A DNA stretch of 64,000 bases from Salinispirillum sp049115955 (GTDB lineage: Bacteria; Pseudomonadota; Gammaproteobacteria; Pseudomonadales; Natronospirillaceae), in NCBI GenBank assembly GCA_049115955.1, contig JAGDZJ010000021.1:43681-107680 (forward strand), read 5' to 3'. Both the position numbers and the translations under genes were made by a program. The notes under the pieces were generated by a model. The model saw only the letters and a list, made by a program, of their open reading frames with translations, was not told where the DNA came from and did not search any database. Below are positions 31,602 to 40,969 of this stretch, one piece after another. Position 1 is the first letter of the stretch. The number at the start of each line of letters is the position of its first letter.

Positions 31602-33524
31602 ATGAATGCCAAATGGCTAGCGGTTCCCTTTTTGGGAGCCATCACGGTAAGCGTAAACGCTGAACTAATATTGTCGCCGGTAACAGTCACGGCTTCGCGC
31701 TTTGAACAACCTTGGGAGAACACTCCTTCAGGTGTGACTGTTTTGAGTGGTGAAGCGCTGCGCGCGCAGGGTTACACGACGGTTGAAGCGGCACTAGCAT
31801 CTATGCCAGAGCTCAATTCCTCCAGTACTGGTGGTGAGCAACAATTTGGTTTGCGTGGCCTGGCGCCCGGCAGCAGCGATGTTTTGATTTTGCTGGACGG
31901 TCAAAAACTGAACCAGAACGATACTTCAGCCGTTCATCTGTCTGGGCTCTCACTGCAAAACGTTGAGCGCATAGAGATCATTCGTCGCAGCAGTGGTGTA
32001 CTTTACGGTGACCAAGCCGTTGCGGGTGTTATCAATATCATCACGCAGGCAGATCCAAAAGGTCAGGTGTCGGTTTGGACTCGTGAAGATGGTCAGCCCA
32101 GCGGTTCTGTCATGATTCCCTATTCGATCAATGACCAGTTGTCGGTGTTGGTCGGCGGAGAATATGACCAATATGAAGGCTATCGTGATAACAGCGATAG
32201 AATTAATGCATCTGGTTTCGGGGAGCTGACTTGGCGTGCGTCCAATGGGCAAGTGCGCTTGCGCTCCGAGTATTCAGATAGCGAAGTGCGGTATGCGGGC
32301 AGCCTGACGAAAGAAGAAGCGGAAGATGACCCACGCCAAACGAAAACGCCTGACGACTTCCAGCACAACAAAACATGGTCGCACAGAGTGTCCGGAGAAT
32401 GGGATGCTACCGCTGAGCTCTCTCTTGTGTCAGAGGCGTACTATCGTACCAACGAATACGAGTCGTTTCTGTTTGGTGGTGAGAGTGAGATTCAGCGCGA
32501 TGCTATGGGTGTAAGCCCTCGGTTGATCTGGTCGCCCATGGCTATCTCTGCCCTTGAGGTGACCGCTGGCGCTGACGTTGTGCGCGCAGATCTGGTTTTC
32601 GATGGCGCGTTTACGCAACGTGAAATTACCCAGTGGCAATACGCCGGTTATGCGCAAACAGGCGTGGCTGTGACGCCCGCACTGACGTTAACGGCGGGTG
32701 GTCGCTATGCTGCTACGCAAGAAGAATTGGTGGACGCCACTGTGTATCCGGATGGTGAGTCCCTCACACAGCAGGCGTCTGCTCTAGGGCTGGGCGCGCA
32801 TTGGCAACAGGGCGAGTTGCATGTGAACTTGAACTGGGAGCAAACGTTTCGTTTTGCCAAGGTAGATGAACAAGCCTTCACCGAAATGGGTGTAGTTGGC
32901 TTGAAACCGCAGCGCGGCCATACCATCGAAGGCGGAGTGGCTTTAAGAAGCGCACAACGTGATGTTGAGGTTCAGGGTTACCGAATTACACTGGTCGACG
33001 AAATTTACTACGACCCTACGTTGGATGGTCCATGGGGTGCGGGAGAAGGAGCGAACACCAATGGTGATGAGTCTGTTCGTACGGGCCTGCACGCGCACTG
33101 GCAAGAACAGTGGTTGTCTTCCGTTTGGACGCGTGTCAGCGTTGACTATGTGATTGCAGAGTTCGCCAGCGGCGACAACGAGGGTAAGCGCATTCCCGGT
33201 GTTCCTGCCTGGCAAGGCGGTGCTCAGTTGGGTCTTCGGCCGCTCGAATCACTGACATTGGTAACCGACGTGCGATACTATGGAGAGCGGTTTTTGGGCG
33301 GGGATAACAGCAACAGTGGTGACACTCTGGACGCTTATACGTTGATTGATGTAAGCGCGAATTATCAAGTGCCGCGAGTGAATGAATTAAGTATCCAAGC
33401 ACGAGTTAACAATCTGCTGGACCAGCAGTATACCTCTGCAGCCTTTGCTTCAAGTCTTGAGGCTGACAGCTATTACCCCGGTGATGGCCGGAATTACTTC
33501 GCTGGCCTCACCTACCGGTTTTAA
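31602..33524 (+). CDS. btuB: TonB-dependent receptor, BtuB-like (cobalamin uptake)
   Basis: About 640 residues from the ATG at 31602, preceded by AAAGGA; the upstream extension to 31533 is not needed. Signal peptide MNAKWLAVPFLGAITVSVNA, then a possible TonB box ILSPVTVTASR, and a plug domain (GVTVLSGEALRAQGYTTVEAALASMPELNSS; GLRGLAPGSSDVLILLDGQKLN; NVERIEIIRRSSGVLYGDQAVAGVINIIT). The rest is a 22-strand barrel ending in NYFAGLTYRF with terminal Phe. The cobalamin riboswitch upstream is the best evidence that it carries B12. The following TonB gene probably belongs to the same unit. Confidence 0.93.
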   Translation: MNAKWLAVPFLGAITVSVNAELILSPVTVTASRFEQPWENTPSGVTVLSGEALRAQGYTTVEAALASMPELNSSSTGGEQQFGLRGLAPGSSDVLILLDGQKLNQNDTSAVHLSGLSLQNVERIEIIRRSSGVLYGDQAVAGVINIITQADPKGQVSVWTREDGQPSGSVMIPYSINDQLSVLVGGEYDQYEGYRDNSDRINASGFGELTWRASNGQVRLRSEYSDSEVRYAGSLTKEEAEDDPRQTKTPDDFQHNKTWSHRVSGEWDATAELSLVSEAYYRTNEYESFLFGGESEIQRDAMGVSPRLIWSPMAISALEVTAGADVVRADLVFDGAFTQREITQWQYAGYAQTGVAVTPALTLTAGGRYAATQEELVDATVYPDGESLTQQASALGLGAHWQQGELHVNLNWEQTFRFAKVDEQAFTEMGVVGLKPQRGHTIEGGVALRSAQRDVEVQGYRITLVDEIYYDPTLDGPWGAGEGANTNGDESVRTGLHAHWQEQWLSSVWTRVSVDYVIAEFASGDNEGKRIPGVPAWQGGAQLGLRPLESLTLVTDVRYYGERFLGGDNSNSGDTLDAYTLIDVSANYQVPRVNELSIQARVNNLLDQQYTSAAFASSLEADSYYPGDGRNYFAGLTYRF

Positions 33525-33550
33525 GTAACCGGAAGGATTATTGGTTTTAA

Positions 33551-34366
33551 ATGATTGACCGGGCCCGCTCCACTCGCCGCATCCTCTTGGTGCTCACCTT
33601 ATCGGTAGGTTTGCACTTGGTTGTGGCGCTGGCAGCGGTGTCGACAGTGAAATACTGGCGGCCACTCGTCGCCAGCGGCGCAGAAAGCGCACGCACTCTG
33701 TCACTGGCGTTAGTCAGTGTGCCCGTGGAACCGCTTGCTGAAGCGCCGCCAACCACCGCCGATGTTGCAGAAAACACGGTGCCACCAACACCTTTGCCGT
33801 CGGATCTTGAGCCGGCGGCGTCTTCTTTACCTCCGCCCATTACAACCGATGCACCTACATCTTCTACCGTCAGGGACGTTCCGCCAGAGCTGGAGCCGGA
33901 ACTACTGGATCATGAACCTGAACCCGTCGTGGAACCAGAATTGGATATGCGTGAAGAGTTTGACCCTATACCTCCCTTGTCGGAGGTCGAGTCACAGCCA
34001 GCAGACTCCGAATTGGCAGAGTCTGGTGGTGCTGATAGCACCGAAGAAGCGTCGAATGCCGATGTTCAAGCGGCTCTGGAAGACGAGATCACGTCATTGT
34101 TGCGGCATGCGTTGGCTGCTCAACTGCGCTACCCCGAGCGTTTGCGGCGCAGACAAGCAGAGGGTTGCGTAACCGCACGCGTCGAGGTGGCGATGACGGG
34201 GGCGGTTTCCTTATTGGCAATCACTGAGGCCAGTCGGCAGCGCGAGTTCAATCAAGAAGTCACTCGCGCCATTGGTGCATTACCAAACCTTGCCTTAGAT
34301 CTTCAGATGCCTGAAAACCCGGTACAGCTTACCGTGCCGGTGTGTTTTACGCTGACCGCATCTTAG
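33551..34366 (+). CDS. tonB: TonB energy-transducing protein
   Basis: A protein of 271 residues. One N-terminal membrane helix (RILLVLTLSVGLHLVVALAAV) with SxGLH as in TonB, where His in this helix is essential. Then a Pro/Glu-rich spacer (residues 55-165, with runs such as EPELLDHEPEPVVEPELD) that crosses the periplasm, and a C-terminal TonB domain (LAAQLRYPERLRRRQAEGCVTARVEVAMTGAVSLLAITEASRQREFNQEVTRAI). It lies 26 bases after btuB and probably serves it. No exbB or exbD is in the window, so it must use pumps encoded elsewhere. Confidence 0.92.
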   Translation: MIDRARSTRRILLVLTLSVGLHLVVALAAVSTVKYWRPLVASGAESARTLSLALVSVPVEPLAEAPPTTADVAENTVPPTPLPSDLEPAASSLPPPITTDAPTSSTVRDVPPELEPELLDHEPEPVVEPELDMREEFDPIPPLSEVESQPADSELAESGGADSTEEASNADVQAALEDEITSLLRHALAAQLRYPERLRRRQAEGCVTARVEVAMTGAVSLLAITEASRQREFNQEVTRAIGALPNLALDLQMPENPVQLTVPVCFTLTAS

Positions 34367-34427
34367 TGCGGGCTGATGCTACGAATAGAAGTCTGATGAA
34401 GAGCTGGAGAGCGGAATTGAACGGAAT

Positions 34428-34457
34428 GGCCTGCGGTGCTTGACGCACCGACAGGCC
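34428..34457. terminator. Hairpin between convergent tonB and outer-membrane protein genes
   Basis: GGCCTG-CGGTGC, loop TTGAC, GCACCG-a-CAGGCC: a 12-bp stem with one bulge between two convergent genes. There is no T-run, so it is a terminator-like hairpin or a processing site working on both strands. Confidence 0.6.
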
Positions 34458-34469
34458 GCACAGCAATGC

Positions 34470-34922
34470 TTAGAAGCGCATGCCTATGCCTAAGTAGTTG
34501 TTCTGGCCTGGGTGCTGGCCCGCTTCAACGAACAAGCGTGCGCTGTCGAGACGGAAGTTGATACCAATCTCACCAGAAGGCCCGAAATCTGAACCTGGCA
34601 GCAACTGCGTACCTAAACCCAGACCCGCATAAATGCTGGTGGCGTTGTTCAGGAAGAACATCAAGTTCAAGCCCAAGTCACCGGCCATTACGAAATCGTC
34701 ACCAATACCACCACCCAGCTCAGCATCAATCATCAAGCCTAAGCCACTGCGACGCAGGCCGTCTGCTTGAATGGGGATGCTGTAGCTGAAGATGCCACCA
34801 ATGCCATCGGCATAGGATCCGACCATTATGCCAGTAGACGCTTGATTGGTTCGGATGTTGACATTGGCGTGTGCCGCCGCTGTTAGACTCAGAGCCATTA
34901 AAAGGATTACAAGACGCTTCAT
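34470..34922 (-). CDS. Small outer-membrane beta-barrel protein
   Basis: About 150 residues from the ATG at 34922, just after a ribosome site GGAGAAACCG; the frame continues upstream to 35021 but would miss the signal peptide. MKRLVILLMALSLTAAAHA is a signal peptide cleaved before NVNIRTNQ. The rest alternates hydrophobic and polar residues with many Gly (GIMVGSYADGIGGIFSYSIPIQAD, AELGGGIGDDFVMAGDLGLNLMFF) and ends in YLGIGMRF, the terminal Phe needed for BAM insertion. An eight-strand barrel fits the length. No function known. Confidence 0.75.
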   Translation of the reverse strand: MKRLVILLMALSLTAAAHANVNIRTNQASTGIMVGSYADGIGGIFSYSIPIQADGLRRSGLGLMIDAELGGGIGDDFVMAGDLGLNLMFFLNNATSIYAGLGLGTQLLPGSDFGPSGEIGINFRLDSARLFVEAGQHPGQNNYLGIGMRF

Positions 34923-35156
34923 CGGTTTCTCCGTAGATGAATGGAATTTACAAAAGATAGTAGACATTAGGAATGTAAACAGCGCAATGCTCCAGACGCA
35001 ATATTGTCGATCGCTTAACACTTGTGCCGGGCGGCTGAGAGGGGTAGGGCGTTCTAACAGCGCAGAAACGTGGCGGGCGTTAGATCAATAGGGCGAACAA
35101 GGATGCATTGCCACCCCGCAATAGGTAAACTATGCGCCCCCTAAATGAGGTACAGC

Positions 35157-36197
35157 ATGCGCGTCGCCGATTTCGATTTTACCTTGCCTGATGAGCTGAT
35201 TGCTCGCTACCCAATGCCTGAGCGCACAGCCAGTCGGTTGTTGCAGCTTAATGGTGAGACGGGAGCCGTGCAGCATGGTCAGTTCAGTGACATCCTGAGC
35301 TTGTTGCAGCCCGGAGATTTGCTGGTGATGAACAACACTCGGGTGATTCCTGCTCGCCTGTTCGGTCAGAAGGCGAGCGGTGGGCGACTGGAAATTCTTA
35401 TCGAGCGTCTACTGGACGAACGTTCAGCGCTGGCGCACGTGCGCGCCAGCCGCGCTCCCAAGCCCGGAACTGAGTTACATCTAGACGGCGGCGGTATCGT
35501 CAGTGTGGTGGGGCGCAGAGGTGCCTTGTTTGAGTTGCAACTGGCACCGGAATTGAGCTGGCTACCCGTGTTGCATGCGCAGGGCCACATGCCGTTGCCG
35601 CCGTACATCGATCGCGAGGACCAAGCGTCGGATAGAGAGCGTTATCAGACCGTATACGCGCAAGTCGAAGGCGCAGTAGCCGCGCCCACGGCCGGATTGC
35701 ATTTTGACACACCCTTGTTGCAAGCGCTAAAAGATAAAGGCATCGAACAAACCTTTGTCACCTTGCATGTGGGTGCGGGTACCTTTCAGCCGGTGAAGGT
35801 CGATACCGTTGAAGAGCATGTGATGCACTCCGAGTACCTAGAGGTGTCGGCGGATACCGTGGCTGCTGTACAGGCCTGCAAGGCCCGTGGCGGTCGTGTC
35901 GTGGCGGTAGGTACAACGTCCGTACGCAGCCTTGAAAGCGCGGCCCGCGACGGTGAATTAAAGGCTTTTGCGGGTGATTCGGATATTTTTATCTATCCTG
36001 GTTACCGTTTTAAGGTGGTGGATGCTTTGATCACCAACTTCCATTTACCCCAATCAACCTTGTTGATGTTGATTAGCGCGTTTGCTGGTAAGGACGCCGT
36101 TATGGCGGCTTATGAAGAAGCCATTGCCGAACGCTATCGATTTTTCAGTTACGGGGACGCCATGTTCATCACCCGTTCACAGGAGGCTGCCCAATGA
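35157..36197 (+). CDS. queA: tRNA preQ1(34) S-adenosylmethionine ribosyltransferase-isomerase QueA
   Basis: Converts preQ1 at tRNA wobble position 34 to epoxyqueuosine using the ribosyl part of S-adenosylmethionine. About 346 residues from the ATG at 35157 (MRVADFDFTLPDELIARYPM), the usual N-terminus; GAGGT precedes it at the right distance. Motifs include VMNNTRVIPARLFG, APTAGLHFDTPLL, TLHVGAGTFQPVKV and NFHLPQSTLLMLISAFAG. Its stop overlaps the tgt start (ATGA), giving a queuosine operon with coupled translation. Confidence 0.97.
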   Translation: MRVADFDFTLPDELIARYPMPERTASRLLQLNGETGAVQHGQFSDILSLLQPGDLLVMNNTRVIPARLFGQKASGGRLEILIERLLDERSALAHVRASRAPKPGTELHLDGGGIVSVVGRRGALFELQLAPELSWLPVLHAQGHMPLPPYIDREDQASDRERYQTVYAQVEGAVAAPTAGLHFDTPLLQALKDKGIEQTFVTLHVGAGTFQPVKVDTVEEHVMHSEYLEVSADTVAAVQACKARGGRVVAVGTTSVRSLESAARDGELKAFAGDSDIFIYPGYRFKVVDALITNFHLPQSTLLMLISAFAGKDAVMAAYEEAIAERYRFFSYGDAMFITRSQEAAQ

Positions 36198-37327
36198 GCC
36201 GCGAATGTTTTATGAAGTTTGAGTTGCACGGCACCGACGGTGCAGCGCGCCGGGCCACACTGACCTTTCCGCGTGGCAAAGTGGAGACGCCTTGTTTCAT
36301 GCCGGTGGGCACGTACGGTACGGTAAAAGGCATGTTGCCGCGTGACATCGTAGAAAGCGGCGCACAAATTATTCTGGGCAACACCTTTCACCTGATGTTG
36401 CGGCCAGGCACTGCGGTGATTCAAGAGCACGGCGACTTGCACGACTTTAACGGTTGGTCGGGCCCTATATTGACCGATAGTGGTGGCTTTCAGGTGTTTA
36501 GTCTGGGTGAAATGCGCAAAATCAGCGAAAAGGGTGTGGTGTTTAAATCCCCTGTGGACGGTGCTCGCGTAGAATTGTCACCCGAAAAAGCCATGCAGGT
36601 GCAGCGTGAGCTCGGTTCGGACATCGTGATGATATTCGACGAATGTACGCCTTACCCGGCGACGCCCGATGAGGCACGCAAGTCTATGGAGTTGTCGTTA
36701 CGTTGGGCGAAGCGCAGTAAAGATGCGCACGGGGATAGTCCTTCTGCTTTGTTTGGCATCATTCAGGGCGGTATGTATGAGGACTTGCGCAAGCGTTCAT
36801 TGGCTGGTCTGAAGGACATCGAGTTTGATGGCTATGCGATTGGCGGTCTGTCGGTGGGTGAACCCAAAGACGAAATGATGAAGGTTCTGGACGTCATTAC
36901 CGGCGATATGCCGGAAGACAAGCCGCGCTATTTAATGGGTGTAGGCACGCCGGAAGACCTTGTGGAGTCGGTGCTGCGTGGCGTTGATATGTTCGACTGC
37001 GTAATGCCTACCCGCAATGCGCGCAACGGCCATTTGTTCACCTCTGAAGGTGTGGTGAAGATTCGCAATGCAGCGCATCGGCACGACACGCGGCCCTTGG
37101 ACCCGGAATGCGACTGCTACACCTGTCAGAATTTTTCGCGCAGCTATTTGCATCACCTGGATAAATGTAAGGAAATGCTGGGCGCGCAATTGAATACCAT
37201 TCACAATCTGCGCTACTACCAGAGGTTGATGGCTGGTTTGCGCGGAGCGATCGAATCGGGTAATTTGTCCGCCTTTGTTGACGAGTTTTACGCGAAAAGG
37301 GGACAAGAGCGGCCCGTTGCTTCATAG
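36194..37327 (+). CDS. tgt: tRNA-guanine transglycosylase Tgt
   Basis: Exchanges guanine 34 for preQ1 in tRNA-Asp, -Asn, -His and -Tyr. 377 residues. The catalytic and binding segments are TPCFMPVGTYGTVKGM, LTDSGGFQVFSLG (first Asp), FDECTPYPA, GGLSVGEPKDEM, MGVGTPEDL, GVDMFDCVMPTRNARNG (nucleophile Asp in DCVMPTRNARNG), and the zinc site CDCYTCxxFSRSYLHH. AGGAGG precedes the ATG, inside the end of queA. Confidence 0.98.
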   Translation: MSRECFMKFELHGTDGAARRATLTFPRGKVETPCFMPVGTYGTVKGMLPRDIVESGAQIILGNTFHLMLRPGTAVIQEHGDLHDFNGWSGPILTDSGGFQVFSLGEMRKISEKGVVFKSPVDGARVELSPEKAMQVQRELGSDIVMIFDECTPYPATPDEARKSMELSLRWAKRSKDAHGDSPSALFGIIQGGMYEDLRKRSLAGLKDIEFDGYAIGGLSVGEPKDEMMKVLDVITGDMPEDKPRYLMGVGTPEDLVESVLRGVDMFDCVMPTRNARNGHLFTSEGVVKIRNAAHRHDTRPLDPECDCYTCQNFSRSYLHHLDKCKEMLGAQLNTIHNLRYYQRLMAGLRGAIESGNLSAFVDEFYAKRGQERPVAS

Positions 37328-37445
37328 AAGCACGATGGACCGTTTGACTAATTTCCCGTCGTTAAGGGTTTAAAAACAAGTTTCTGTCCGCATTGTTGAT
37401 GCAGGACACCAAAGAACATAAGAATTTAATTTCAGGAGTAATGTA

Positions 37446-37802
37446 ATGAAAGCTTTTCTGTCTGTTATCGCTTTGTTAGCACTGGCTGCCCCCGGCACTG
37501 CGTTTGCCGCCGCGGCTGGTTCGCCTAGCCCGATCCCATCGTTCATCATGCTGGGCTTGTTTGTCCTGATTTTCTATTTCATGTTGTGGCGTCCACAAGC
37601 TAAAAAGCAAAAGGCGCATCGTGCCTTGATGGAAAGCCTCTCTAAAGGCGACGAAATCATTACTATCGGTGGTGTGGCTGGCAAAATCACCAAAGTGTCT
37701 GATGACTTTGTCGTGGCAGAAGTGGCCGAAGGCGTAGAACTCAAGTTTCAGCGCAGTGCCGTCTCCGCGACGTTGGTAAAGGGTACGCTCAAGCAGCTCT
37801 AA
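37446..37802 (+). CDS. yajC: Preprotein translocase accessory protein YajC
   Basis: A protein of 118 residues, slightly longer at the N-terminus than usual because of a signal-like segment (MKAFLSVIALLALAAPGTAFA). The single membrane helix PSFIMLGLFVLIFYFMLWRPQAKKQKAHRALMESLSKGDEIITIGGVAGKITKVSDDFVVAEVAEGVELKFQRSAVS is typical of YajC. It associates with SecDF in the inner membrane. 78 bases separate it from secD, with a weak CCCGG-CTAGT-CCGGG hairpin between. Confidence 0.96.
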   Translation: MKAFLSVIALLALAAPGTAFAAAAGSPSPIPSFIMLGLFVLIFYFMLWRPQAKKQKAHRALMESLSKGDEIITIGGVAGKITKVSDDFVVAEVAEGVELKFQRSAVSATLVKGTLKQL

Positions 37803-37879
37803 CTATCGGAGCGAGTGCAAATCACACCCTTCGTTAGGCCCGGCTAGTCCGGGTCATTTTGTCTCACTAGGACAGTCTT

Positions 37880-39763
37880 ATGCTCAATCGTTTCCCCGTC
37901 TGGAAGTACTGCATGGTCGCCATCGTGGTAGTTCTGGGCATAATTTACAGTTTGCCGAATTTGTATCGGGCAGACTACGCCGTACAGATCACGGCCTCCT
38001 CGGCAACCGCTGCCGTGACCACCGGTATTGAAGAGCGTGTGTTACGCGTTCTGGAAGATACCGCCATTCCGGTGCGTTTGGCCGAGCGGCCAGGCAACAC
38101 CCTGCTGATTCGCCTGGAAAACGGTGAAGACCAACTGGCGGCGCGTGCCGTGGTACAGCAGGCTGTGGGCGATGACTTCATTGTGGCACTGAACCGTGCC
38201 ACGACGACGCCCCGCTGGCTGGAAGCCATTGGTGGGCGACCGCTGAATCTGGGCCTTGATCTGAGCGGTGGCGTGCACTTTCTGATGGAAGTGGATATGC
38301 CGACTTACCTTGCCGACCGGGTGGCCGATTATGATGCTTCTCTGCGGCGTCAGTTCCGCGATGAAAACATCCGCTTTGCCAACGTCGAAGTGGTGGGTGA
38401 TCGCGCCTTGATAGCCAGCTTCCGTTCGGCGGAAGACCGTACTGCCGGTGAAAACTATATTCGTCGCAATTACCCTGAGTTTGACCGCAGCAGCTCCACG
38501 AGTGGAGCCTTGTTTCAACTGCGGCTGACGCTGAGTGACGACCGGATTCGTGAATTTGAAGACTACGCTATCCAGCAAAACTTAACGACGTTGAGCAGCC
38601 GGGTGAATGAGTTGGGTGTTGCGGAGCCGTTGGTACAACGCCAAGGCCGTAACCGCATTGTGGTGGAACTGCCCGGTGTGCAGGACACCGCCACGGCGAA
38701 GCGTGTACTGGGTACTGCGGCTGAATTGGAATTCCGCTTGGAAGCCAAGCCCGGTGATTCCCCGCTTGATGTAGAACGTTTCCCGACGCGGGACGGCGCA
38801 GGTGGTGCACCCTTTGCGGATTTACGCAAAGAAGTGATTGTGACGGGCCTCAATGTGACCAACGCACGCTCTGATTACGACGAAAATGGCTTGCCTCAGG
38901 TGTCGGTCAGTTTGAACAGCGCCGGTGGTACCAACATGATGCGCGTAACGCGCAGTAATGTGGGAACACGTATGGGCGCCTTGTTCATTGAGTACAACAC
39001 CGTCACTACCTATCGCACCGTAGACGGTGAACGTGTAACCGAATACGAGAATGTGGTTGAGAAGAGTGTCATCAGTCTGGCGACTATTCAGAGTGCCTTC
39101 GGGCCATCCTTCCGCATCACCGGTATGCGTTCACCGGCTGAAGCCGCCGAACTGGCCTTGTTATTGCGCGCCGGTGCTCTGGCGGCACCCATGTACTTTG
39201 TCGAAGAGCGCACCATAGGCCCGAGCCTGGGCGCAGACAACATTCGTATGGGGATTACGTCGGTACTTTATGGCTTCATCGCCATTGCTGTCTTCATGGC
39301 GGTCTGGTATCGCACCTTTGGTCTGCTGGCCAATGTGGCACTGGCCTTGAATGTGGTGTTTATCGTGGCAGTGATGTCGCTGCTGGGTGCCACGCTGACG
39401 CTGCCGGGTATTGCCGGGATCGTGCTGACGGTGGGGATGGCGATTGATGCCAACGTACTGATCTATTCCCGTATTCGTGAGGAGCTGAGCGCTGGAGAGT
39501 CGCCGCAGACGGCCATCTCGGCGGGTTTTGAGCGCGCGTTCGTTTCCATTTTTGATGCCAACATCACCACTCTGTTGGTGGCGTTGATTCTGTTCAGTGT
39601 GGCTACGGGGGCGGTGAAGGGTTTTGCCGTTACGCTTTCGGTCGGCATTCTGACATCCATGTTCAGCGCCATTACTGTTACGCGCTGTCTGGTTAATCTG
39701 TTTTACGGGGGCCGTACTCTCAAGTCGGTGCCGATATGGGGGATCTGGGAATGGCGGAAATGA
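37880..39763 (+). CDS. secD: Protein translocase subunit SecD
   Basis: A protein of 627 residues with six membrane helices. It has the large periplasmic P1 domain between helix 1 and 2 (GGRPLNLGLDLSGGVHFLMEVD, RNRIVVELPGVQDTATAKRVLG) and the Sec/RND segment GPSLGADNIRMGITSVLYGFIAIAVFMAVWYR, LTLPGIAGIVLTVGMAIDANVLIYSRIREEL with the proton-path Asp. SecDF uses the proton gradient to pull proteins out of SecYEG. The stop lies within the beginning of secF. Confidence 0.98.
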   Translation: MLNRFPVWKYCMVAIVVVLGIIYSLPNLYRADYAVQITASSATAAVTTGIEERVLRVLEDTAIPVRLAERPGNTLLIRLENGEDQLAARAVVQQAVGDDFIVALNRATTTPRWLEAIGGRPLNLGLDLSGGVHFLMEVDMPTYLADRVADYDASLRRQFRDENIRFANVEVVGDRALIASFRSAEDRTAGENYIRRNYPEFDRSSSTSGALFQLRLTLSDDRIREFEDYAIQQNLTTLSSRVNELGVAEPLVQRQGRNRIVVELPGVQDTATAKRVLGTAAELEFRLEAKPGDSPLDVERFPTRDGAGGAPFADLRKEVIVTGLNVTNARSDYDENGLPQVSVSLNSAGGTNMMRVTRSNVGTRMGALFIEYNTVTTYRTVDGERVTEYENVVEKSVISLATIQSAFGPSFRITGMRSPAEAAELALLLRAGALAAPMYFVEERTIGPSLGADNIRMGITSVLYGFIAIAVFMAVWYRTFGLLANVALALNVVFIVAVMSLLGATLTLPGIAGIVLTVGMAIDANVLIYSRIREELSAGESPQTAISAGFERAFVSIFDANITTLLVALILFSVATGAVKGFAVTLSVGILTSMFSAITVTRCLVNLFYGGRTLKSVPIWGIWEWRK

Positions 39764-40707
39764 CCGATAACGCGCCAGCGAAAGTATATGGGTTCATGGC
39801 CAAAGGCCCGGCAGCCATGGTGCTGTCTGCTGTGTTGCTGGTTGCTTCACTGGGATCACTGGTGTATCAGGGCTTGAATCTGGGTCTGGACTTTACCGGT
39901 GGTACACTGGTGGAGTTGGGCTACAGTGAACCTGCCGATCTGAGTGTGCTGCGTGAAGTGCTGTCCGGTGAAGGTTTTGACGATGCGCGGGTGCAGTATT
40001 TTGGTTCTGAGCGTGAAGTAATGATCCGCCTGCGCCCGGATGATGACCCGCAACTGGGTGAGCGTATTGTCAGGTTGATCAGTGCCCAGACAGACGGTGA
40101 AATCACCCTGCGTCGGAATGAATTCATGGGGCCTGCGGCTGGCGAGGAACTGCGTGATCGTGGTGGTTTGGGGCTCATTGTGGCACTGGCTATGGTGATG
40201 GTATACGTGTCCCTGCGCTTCCAGTACAAGTTTGCTGTGGCTGCTGTGGTGTCGCTGGTACACGATGTGGTTATTGTAGTGGGGGTTTTCTCGTTATTCA
40301 GGCTGAACTTTGACCTGACGGTACTGGCGGCGGTGCTGGCGGTGCTGGGGTATTCACTGAACGATTCCATTGTCATCGCTGACCGAATACGAGAGAACTT
40401 CCGGCGGGTACGGGCTGACCATTCCCTGGTGTACCTCATTGACCTGTCGCTAAGCCAGACTCTGGGGCGGACAATAGTGACATCGGGTACCACGTTGTTT
40501 GTACTGTTTTCCCTGTTGCTGTTCGGTGGCGAGATGATTCGCATGTTCAGCCTGGCGCTGATCGTCGGTGTGGTGATGGGTACTTACTCATCCATTTTCT
40601 CATCGTACCTGTTGTTGCGGATGAACCTGAGTCGTCAGGATATGATGCCACCGGAAAAGAAAGCACCGGGAGAGCAGGAAGATATACCGGCCTGGCTGAA
40701 AGATTAA
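39751..40707 (+). CDS. secF: Protein translocase subunit SecF
   Basis: About 318 residues from ATG 39751; a further ATG at 39736 is in frame (five extra residues), and both overlap the secD end. Six membrane helices with GLDFTGGTLVELGYSEPADL, RFQYKFAVAAVVSLVHDVVIVVGVFSLFR, TVLAAVLAVLGYSLNDSIVIADRIREN and the closing TLGRTIVTSGTTLFVLFSLLLFGGEMIRMFSLALIVGVVMGTYSSIFSSYLLL. The C-terminus ends in an acidic, soluble tail (EQEDIPAWLKD). Partner of SecD. Confidence 0.97.
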   Translation: MAEMTDNAPAKVYGFMAKGPAAMVLSAVLLVASLGSLVYQGLNLGLDFTGGTLVELGYSEPADLSVLREVLSGEGFDDARVQYFGSEREVMIRLRPDDDPQLGERIVRLISAQTDGEITLRRNEFMGPAAGEELRDRGGLGLIVALAMVMVYVSLRFQYKFAVAAVVSLVHDVVIVVGVFSLFRLNFDLTVLAAVLAVLGYSLNDSIVIADRIRENFRRVRADHSLVYLIDLSLSQTLGRTIVTSGTTLFVLFSLLLFGGEMIRMFSLALIVGVVMGTYSSIFSSYLLLRMNLSRQDMMPPEKKAPGEQEDIPAWLKD

Positions 40708-40913
40708 TCGTACGTTTTGTTTGTCCGTTACAATTCGTTGCTTAATATAACGGGTTGTGACGGTACTTCGAATGAAAAAGCGTACACTTGGGGTTAATGG
40801 ACTGCGCATCATGTGCACTCTGTACCCTATCCCAGTCTGCGCGGCACCAACTGACCCGGGCCTGAACACAATCACGTTGGGTCGCTTGATGTCGCGAGGC
40901 TGGTTCTAATTGC

Positions 40914-40969
40914 TCGTAGGAGGCCAGCCCCCTGGCCGAACCTTCGCGCAGAGGGCTGCGCTCCTACGA
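40914..40969. repeat. REP/BIME-like palindromic element of three stems
   Basis: An outer stem TCGTAGGAG (40914-40922) pairs with CTCCTACGA (40961-40969). Inside are two perfect small hairpins: GGCCAG-CCCC-CTGGCC and GCGCAG-AGGG-CTGCGC, separated by GAACCTTC. The whole folds as a three-way junction. The TCGTAGGAG...CTCCTACGA ends and TTCGCGCAGAGGGCTGCGCTC core resemble dispersed REP units of pseudomonads and relatives, as I recall. The patatin-like gene takes its final Ser codon and TAG stop from the right-hand end of the repeat. Confidence 0.75.

Noticed and set aside
38042..38578. A 178-codon minus-strand frame inside secD, and similar frames inside secF (39921-40544)
   Set aside because: Antisense shadows of essential conserved genes with no domain of their own.
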